DNA of 64,000 bases from Hesseltinella vesiculosa (lineage: Eukaryota > Mucoromycota > Mucoromycetes > Mucorales > Cunninghamellaceae): contig MCGT01000053.1 of the NCBI GenBank assembly GCA_002104935.1, positions 58,915 to 122,914 on the forward strand, read 5' to 3'. The notes below the pieces were generated by a model. It was not told where the DNA came from. It saw nothing but the letters and a program-made list of their open reading frames with translations, and made no database searches. A program made the translations under genes and the position numbers. Numbering within the stretch: the stretch's first letter is position 1; the number at the start of each line of letters is the position of its first letter. Positions 58,253 through 64,000 of this stretch are shown here, in pieces.

Positions 58253-59637
58253 ATGGCATACTCAGCACCTATTAAAAAGATTATCACCAAGGAACACGTC
58301 GAAGACTTTTTACAGTCTGATGCCTACAATGACTATGTGAGCTACATTTTGCGCCTTAGCGATGCCGTCAAGAACAAAAAGATAAGCGATCAAGTCCATG
58401 AGTCCCCAGTAACTAGAAAAAAAAAAAACGGCCGAGGACCTGACTCAGTCTCCTTTTTACTGATCCCCATGTCTGCATTGTAGAATGTCAAGGTCATTGT
58501 GGATGCCCTTGCCACGATTTCCTCCTGGGTTGAGCTGTTCCCTCCTGTGGAAAACTCTAAATCACGATTCGGCAATCCATCCTTTCGAGATTTCTATGAC
58601 AAGGTCCAAAACGTAACGTGTTCAACAAAGCGGAAGAGCTGCGTACTCATGGTTTGAGGCTTTCTAGGATGCCAATGACTTGTTTGCCCCAGTGGTTCCC
58701 AAGGATGCGCTGCCTGAGCTGGCTGGCTATTTTGTCGAATCATTTGGTAACCGCACCCGTATTGATTATGGCACGGGCCACGAAGCAAATTTTATGGCAT
58801 GGCTGTAAGTAAACCACATAATGACAAATAGTATGCTTATCTATTTTTTGTTTCTACTAGGCTATGCCTGGACAAATTGGGCGTGCTGACTAAGGAAGAT
58901 GATCAGGCAGTGGTGCTGCGTATTTTTGATCGGTGAGGCACCCTGCAAGAAAAAAAAAAAAAAAAGACGGCGACTCATCCTTTATGCTTTAGATATATCA
59001 CGCTGATGCGCAAGTTGCAGTTTGAATATTGGCTAGAACCTGCTGGCTCTCATGGCGTATGGGGCCTGGACGACTACCACTTTCTTCCCTTTTTATTCGG
59101 CTCGGCCCAACTCTATGGTAAATAGGCAGCGGAGGAAAGATGCCATGAGATGACCTCTCGCTTTTTGTTTGGCTGATTCTGTTCTCGGCTGTAGATCATA
59201 AGTATATCAAACCAAAGTCGATCCACAACCACGAGATCGTCAACGAATTCGCAAAGGACTACATGTATCTGGCTTGCATCAAATTCATCAATGAGGTCAA
59301 AACGAGCGCGTCGCTGCGATGGCACTCGCCTATGCTGGACGATATCTCAGCATGTAAGCTCTGGGCCAAGGTGAACCAAGGCATGATCAAGATGTATAAG
59401 GCCGAAGTCATGTCCAAGCTACCCATCATGCAGCACTTTTTATTCGGCACCTTGATCCACTTTGAAGGCGGCTCTGCTCGTGCCGAAGACATGCACGGCG
59501 ACTGTGGTCACGTCCACATCCAAGAAAACGTGTTCGCCCTTGGCCAAGAACACCCCGACTGTTGCGGCATTCCTGTCCCCAGTGCCATTGCTGCCAATGC
59601 TTCCTCCAATTCTCCTCGGCGCATCCCCTTTGATTGA
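58253..59637 (+). CDS. PP2A phosphatase activator PTPA (Rrd/Ypa family)
   Basis: Six exons: 58253-58408, 58484-58612, 58668-58804, 58861-58932, 58993-59117, 59195-59637; 353 aa. PTPA is a peptidyl-prolyl isomerase-like activator that loads metals into the PP2A catalytic subunit. Signatures: [74 protein letters not shown]. All introns restore frame. It is divergent from URB2 with only about 130 bp between starts. AATAAA at 59704-59709 is a plausible poly(A) signal. Whether it matches yeast Rrd1 or Rrd2 cannot be settled by eye. Confidence 0.93.
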
Positions 59638-59776
59638 ACTTCCACTCTCAGCTCGCCAGATCTGGGCTGTCCCCTTTTGAAAAAATGATACCTTTCTCAT
59701 GTCAATAAAGAAAAATAAAGCAAGACCTCATTGAACTCTCCATTATTTTTAATACTATTTAAGTCGGGCACCAACA

Positions 59777-60544
59777 CTAAGCAGCTTTATCAGCGAGGGG
59801 GTTGGCATGGATGGTGACTCTTCGAATGCGGATTTCTTGGATTGGTCGATGTTTTTCGTCCACAGGCACAGCTTCAATGGCATCCAAGGTGGTATCAGCA
59901 CCGTCAATCACTCTAGAACAAAACAATGCGTCAGGAACAAAAAAAAAAGGAAGAGAGTGCCACTTACTTGCCAAAGACGGTGTATTTTGTGTCTAAATGA
60001 GGTTGTTTGCCATACGTTATGAAAAATTGAGAGCCGTTGGTGTTGGGCCCAGAGTTTGCCATGGCCAGGATGCCTCGAGCATTGTGCTATGAAATGGAAC
60101 AGGAGGGTTAGAGCGCTACCACCAACAGCAGTGGTCTTGCGGTTGCTACATTACCTTGAGTGTGGATCGGAATTCATCGTTGAATTTACGTCCCCAAATC
60201 GAGTTGCCGCCTTTGCCTGTGCCTGTTGGGTCGCCTGTTTGCAGCATGAATCCTTTGATGTTTCGATGTAAAAGGTTGTTGTCATAGTAACCGCTAGCAC
60301 AAAGTGCCATAAAATTCTAATGCAGATATCAAAAGAACATAAATAAATCGAGGAGGATGGTGAGCGCTGCCTGGCGAGCGATGTAGGGGAGCTTACTTCA
60401 GCGGTGGTGGGCACAGCTTCGCAAAACACTTCGATCTTTAGATCGCCTAGATCAGTATGTAGAGTCACAGACTATGTGTTGAGAATGACCATAAGAATGA
60501 AGGATTCGTAAGAAAGCAAGAGGTATCAAATGGATGTTTACCAT
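59777..60544 (-). CDS. cyclophilin-type peptidyl-prolyl isomerase, PPIL3-like
   Basis: Exons 60544-60542 (the ATG alone), 60471-60397, 60316-60155, 60086-59968, 59912-59777; 164 aa against 161 in human PPIL3. It catalyses proline cis-trans isomerisation; PPIL3 is a spliceosome-associated cyclophilin. Signatures: [76 protein letters not shown]. The family begins MSVTLHTD. The upstream ATG followed at once by GTAAAC supplies exactly that Met, so the first coding exon is just the start codon. An alternative start further upstream (a MKELDE exon, 60677) is possible but would not match the family. Confidence 0.9.
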
Positions 60545-61228
60545 TGAAGAATGAAATTTTGGTGCGAAGCAGAAAGAAAAAAAAAAAAAGAGGCTGGCGG
60601 GGATTTTCAAACTTATTGCTCAAAAGCGAGAAGGATGTTTTTTTCATCTCTTTTCTTACCTCGTCTAGCTCTTTCATTTTTACAAGATTAGTTTTATCAT
60701 GTGGAGTGTTTTGGGATATCGAGGCTGTTAAGAACGCAGTGTTTGTTTTTTTTATTTACTCAAAAGCAGAGACTCAGTGTTAACAAAGATTGAAGGCTAG
60801 GATGTTAACCCTTTTGCGAATCGAGGATCGTTGATCGTACAAAGGTAAAGACACTACCAACATTTACTATTTAGTAGGCTCCTACGTCGTTCTTACTGAG
60901 AATGAGCAGAGACGCCAATCGCTTTTTTGTTGCCGTTTTTCCTCTTTCAGAGGAAATCCAAGGAAGGGGAGAAACTTGGCCTCGGCCTACCACTCTTTTT
61001 TCTCTCCTTCCTGTGGCAATGCAAAAATGAAAAGCCAGATCAAAAAAGGATGTGATCTCAAGCCAACAATGGGCAAGCGCCTTGCCATTGATATGGTCAG
61101 TTTAGCTCATCCACATCATTTCTCTATCTCTCTCCTTCAGAGTGGACAAGTGAAAAACTGTTCTCATTTCTTTTTTTTTTCAGGCCCAACCATAAAAGAA
61201 ACATGTCACGATGATTGGCATCAGATGC
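60545..61228. other. intergenic, no supported gene
   Basis: Upstream flank of the PPIL3-like gene. Contains a short minus-strand MKELDE exon candidate ending at a GTAAGA donor and unremarkable plus-strand frames leading into the satellite. No gene is called. Confidence 0.45.
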
Positions 61229-61551
61229 GGTTCAAACGGTTCAAACGGTTCAAACTCAGACGGTTCAAACGGTTCAAACGGTTCAAACGGTTCAAACGGT
61301 TCAAACGGTTCAAACGGTTCAAAAAAAAAAAAAAAAAAAAAGGTCAGGCGGTTCAAACGGTTCAGACGGTTCAAACTCAGACGGTTCAAACGGTTCAAAC
61401 GGTTCAAACGGTTCAAACGGTTCAAACGGTTCAAACGGTTCAAACGGTTCAAACGGTTCAAACGGTTCAAACGGTTCAAACGGTTCAAACGGTTCAGACG
61501 GTTCAAACGGTTCAAACGGTTCAAACGGTTCAAACGGTACAAACGGTTCAA
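61229..61551 (+). repeat. 9-bp satellite, forward block
   Basis: Head-to-tail CGGTTCAAA units, with a sporadic variant CTCAGACGG (TTCAAACTCAGACGGTTC). The block is split by an A-run of about 20 followed by GGTCAGG (61320-61347). Being a multiple of three, it opens all frames, giving spurious Val-Gln-Thr, Ser-Asn-Gly or Arg-Phe-Lys polypeptides. Confidence 0.95.
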
Positions 61552-61626
61552 AAAAAAAATTCAGGATCGTGACCTCCCCCTCCCGCATTTTTTTATTTGG
61601 GCCTTCAAAGATGAACACCGTGGCTG
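61552..61626. other. spacer at the centre of the satellite inverted repeat
   Basis: Unique sequence of about 75 bp between the forward and inverted satellite blocks. Confidence 0.8.
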
Positions 61627-64000
61627 CTTAAACCCCCTGAACCTTTTTTTTTTTTTTGAACCTTTTTTTTTTTTTTTTGAACCGTTTGAACCGTCTGAAC
61701 CGTTTGAACCGTTTGAACCGTTTGAACCGTCTGAGTTTGAACCGTTTGAACCGTTTGAACCGTTTGAACCGTTTGAACCGTTTGAACCGTTTGAACCGTT
61801 TGAACCGTCTGAGTTTGAACCATCTGAACCGTTTGAACCGTTTGAACCGTTTGAACCGCCTGACCTTTTTTTTTTTTTGTTTTTTTGAACCGTTTGAACC
61901 GTTTGAACCGTCTGAACGTTTTGAACCGTTTGAACCGTTTGAACCGTTTGAACCGTTTGAAACCGTCTGAGTTTGAACCGTCTGAGTTTGAACCGTCTGA
62001 ACCGTTTGAACCGTTTGAACCGTTTGAACCGTTTGAACCGTTTGAACCGTTTGAACCGTTGACGTTTGAACCGTTTGAACCGTTTGAACCGTTTGAACCG
62101 TTTGACCGTTTGAACCGTTGAACCGTTGAACCGGTTTGAACCGTTTGAACCGTTTGAACCGTTTGAACCGTTTTGAACCGTTTGAACCGTTTGAACCGTT
62201 TGAACCGTTTTGAACCGTTTGAACCGTTTGAACCGTTTGAACCGTTTGAACCGTTTGAACGTCGTTTGAACCGTCTGGTTTGAACCGTTTTGAACCGTTT
62301 GAACCGTTTTGAACCGTTTGAACCGTTTGAACCGTATTTGAACCGTTGACTGAACCGTACTTGAACCGTTTGAACCGTTTACGTGAACCGTTTGAAACCG
62401 TTTGAACCGTTGACTTTGAACCGTTTGAACCGTTGAACGTTTGAACCGTTTGAACCGTTTGAACCGTTTGAACCGTTTGAACCGTTTGAACCGTCCTGAA
62501 CCGTTTGAACCGTCTGAACCGTTTGAACCGTTTGAACCGTTTGAACCGTTTGAACGTTTGAACCGTTTGAACCGTTTGAACCGTTTGAACCGTTTGAACC
62601 GTTTGAACCGTTTGAACCGTTTGAACTTTGAACCGTTTGAACCGTTTGAACCGTTTGAACCGTTTGAACCGTTGAACCGTTTTGAACCGTTTGAACCGTT
62701 TGAACCGTTTGAACCGTCTGAGTTTGAACCGTCTGAGTTTGAACCGTTTGAACCGTTTGAACCGTTTGAGAACCGTTTGAACGTTTGAACCGTTTGAACC
62801 GTGAGTTTGAACCGTCTGAACCGTTTGAACCGTTTGAACCGTGTTTGAACCGTTTGAACCGTTTGAACCGTTTGTTTGAACGTTTGAACCGTTTGAACCG
62901 TTTGAACCGTTTGAACCATTTGAACCGTTTGAACCGTTTGAACCGTTTGAACCGTTGAACCGTTTGAACCGTTTGAACCGTTTGAACCGTTTGAACGTTT
63001 GAACCGTTTGAACCGTTTGAACCGTTTGAACCATTTGAACCGTTTGAACCGTTTGAACCGTTTGAACCGTTGAACCGTTTGAACCGTTTGAACCGTTTGA
63101 ACCGTTTGAACCGTTTGAACCGTTTGAACCGTTTGAACCGTCTGAGTTTGAACCGTGAACCGTTTGAACCGTTTGAACCGTTTGAACCGTTTGAACCGTT
63201 TGAACCGTTGAACCGTTTGAACCGTTTGAACCGTTTGAACCGTTTGAACCGTTTGAACCGTTTGAACCGTTTGAACCGTTTGAACCGTTTGAACCGTTTG
63301 AACCGTTTGAACCGTTTGAACCGTTGAACCGTTTGAACCGTTTGAACCGTTTGAACCGTTTGAACCGTTTGAACCGTTTGAACCGTTTGAACCGTTTGAA
63401 CCGTCTGAGTTGAACCGTCTGAAACGTTTGAACCGTTTGAACCGTTTGAACGCTTTGAACCGTTTGAACACGTTGAACCGTTTGACACGTTTGAACCGTT
63501 TGAACCGTTTTAACCGTTTGAACCGTTTGAAACGTCGAGTTTGAACCGTCTGAACACTTGAACGTTTGAACCGTTTGAAACGTTTTACAACGTTTGAACC
63601 GTCGTAACCGTCGTATCCGTTTGGACCGTCGTTTAACCGTTTGAACCCTTTGAACGCGTTGTTGAACCGTCGTTACCGTCTGAACGTTTGAACCGTTTGG
63701 ACCGTTTGAACCGTTTGAACCGTTTGAACGTTTGAACGTTTGAACCCTGTGAACCGTTTGAACCGTTTGAAACCCTTTGAACCGTTTGAACCGTTTGAAC
63801 CGTTTGAACCGTTTTGAACCGTCTGAGTTTGAACCGTTGAACCGTTTGAACCGTTTGAACCGTTTGAACCGTTTGAACCGTCTGAACCGTTTGAACCGTT
63901 TGAACCGTTTGAACCGTTTGAACCGTTTGAACCGTTTGAACCGTTTGAACCGTTTGAACCGTTTGAACCGTCTGAGTTTGAACCGTCTGAACCGTTTGAA
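61627..64000 (-). repeat. 9-bp satellite, inverted block, runs off the window
   Basis: The same unit in opposite orientation (TTTGAACCG). It carries mirrored landmarks of the forward block: GAACCGCCTGACC then a T-run near 61850-61880. Units are regular near the start; from about 62100, units of 8 or 10 nt and substitutions become common. It extends beyond 64000. Confidence 0.95.

Noticed and set aside
61180..63488. ORFs up to 636 aa made of VQT, SNG or RFK repeats
   Set aside because: A 9-bp satellite without stops opens all frames. Units of irregular length shift the frame repeatedly, so no protein is maintained.
61229..64000. CRISPR array
   Set aside because: Direct 9-bp units without spacers in a eukaryotic genome; it is a satellite.
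61229..64000. tRNA B-box-like motif (GGTTCAAAC) in the satellite
   Set aside because: Only part of the B-box consensus is present, and no A-box or tRNA fold accompanies it.

Overview
This is nuclear DNA of a filamentous fungus, most likely an early-diverging lineage (Mucoromycota-like). Protein genes are cut by many short introns (about 50-120 nt, donor usually GTAAG, T-rich tract before AG). Conserved eukaryotic genes are packed on both strands, with gene-poor, repeat-rich islands between them. No rRNA gene, tRNA gene, CRISPR array or bacterial-type operon was seen. Species assignment is inference. All exon models are manual, from splice signals plus reading-frame continuity, and may be off by a base at some junctions.

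Layout. 0-3.4 kb: the 3' end of a Rab-GAP (TBC) gene, glutamate 5-kinase, and a small secreted GPI-type protein. 3.4-8.9 kb: gene-poor, with a nested 1.36-kb palindrome (perfect 167-bp arms at its core) and two copies of a dispersed repeat of about 440 bp. 8.9-19.2 kb: a LEUNIG-like LisH/WD40 co-regulator, a small CxxC protein, mitochondrial enoyl reductase, and a DUF1752 protein. 19.7-21.1 kb: a Tc1/mariner transposon with perfect 42-bp ends, inserted in a third copy of the 440-bp repeat. 21.9-35.4 kb: a formin, a membrane RING E3 ligase (gp78/Hrd1 type), TIM9, ATG13 and a SYO1/HEATR3-like ribosomal-protein import adaptor. 36-39.2 kb: a striking micro-exon gene, with 9-18-nt exons, every intron in phase 1, and poly-Ala and Val-Gly-Pro repeats. 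39-48.5 kb: a degenerate zone with an HNH-endonuclease-like gene, small tandem repeats and retroelement remnants. 48.5-60.5 kb: ASCC2/Cue3-like, a secreted knottin-like Cys-rich protein, URB2/Npa2-like, PTPA and PPIL3. 61.2-64 kb: a 9-bp satellite arranged as a large inverted repeat, running off the window.

Most identified genes are housekeeping: proline synthesis, mitochondrial import and fatty-acid synthesis, autophagy, ribosome assembly and rescue, actin nucleation, ER degradation, PP2A activation and protein folding. They form no pathway cluster. The lineage-specific material is the micro-exon gene, the two small secreted proteins, the multi-HNH protein and the repeats.
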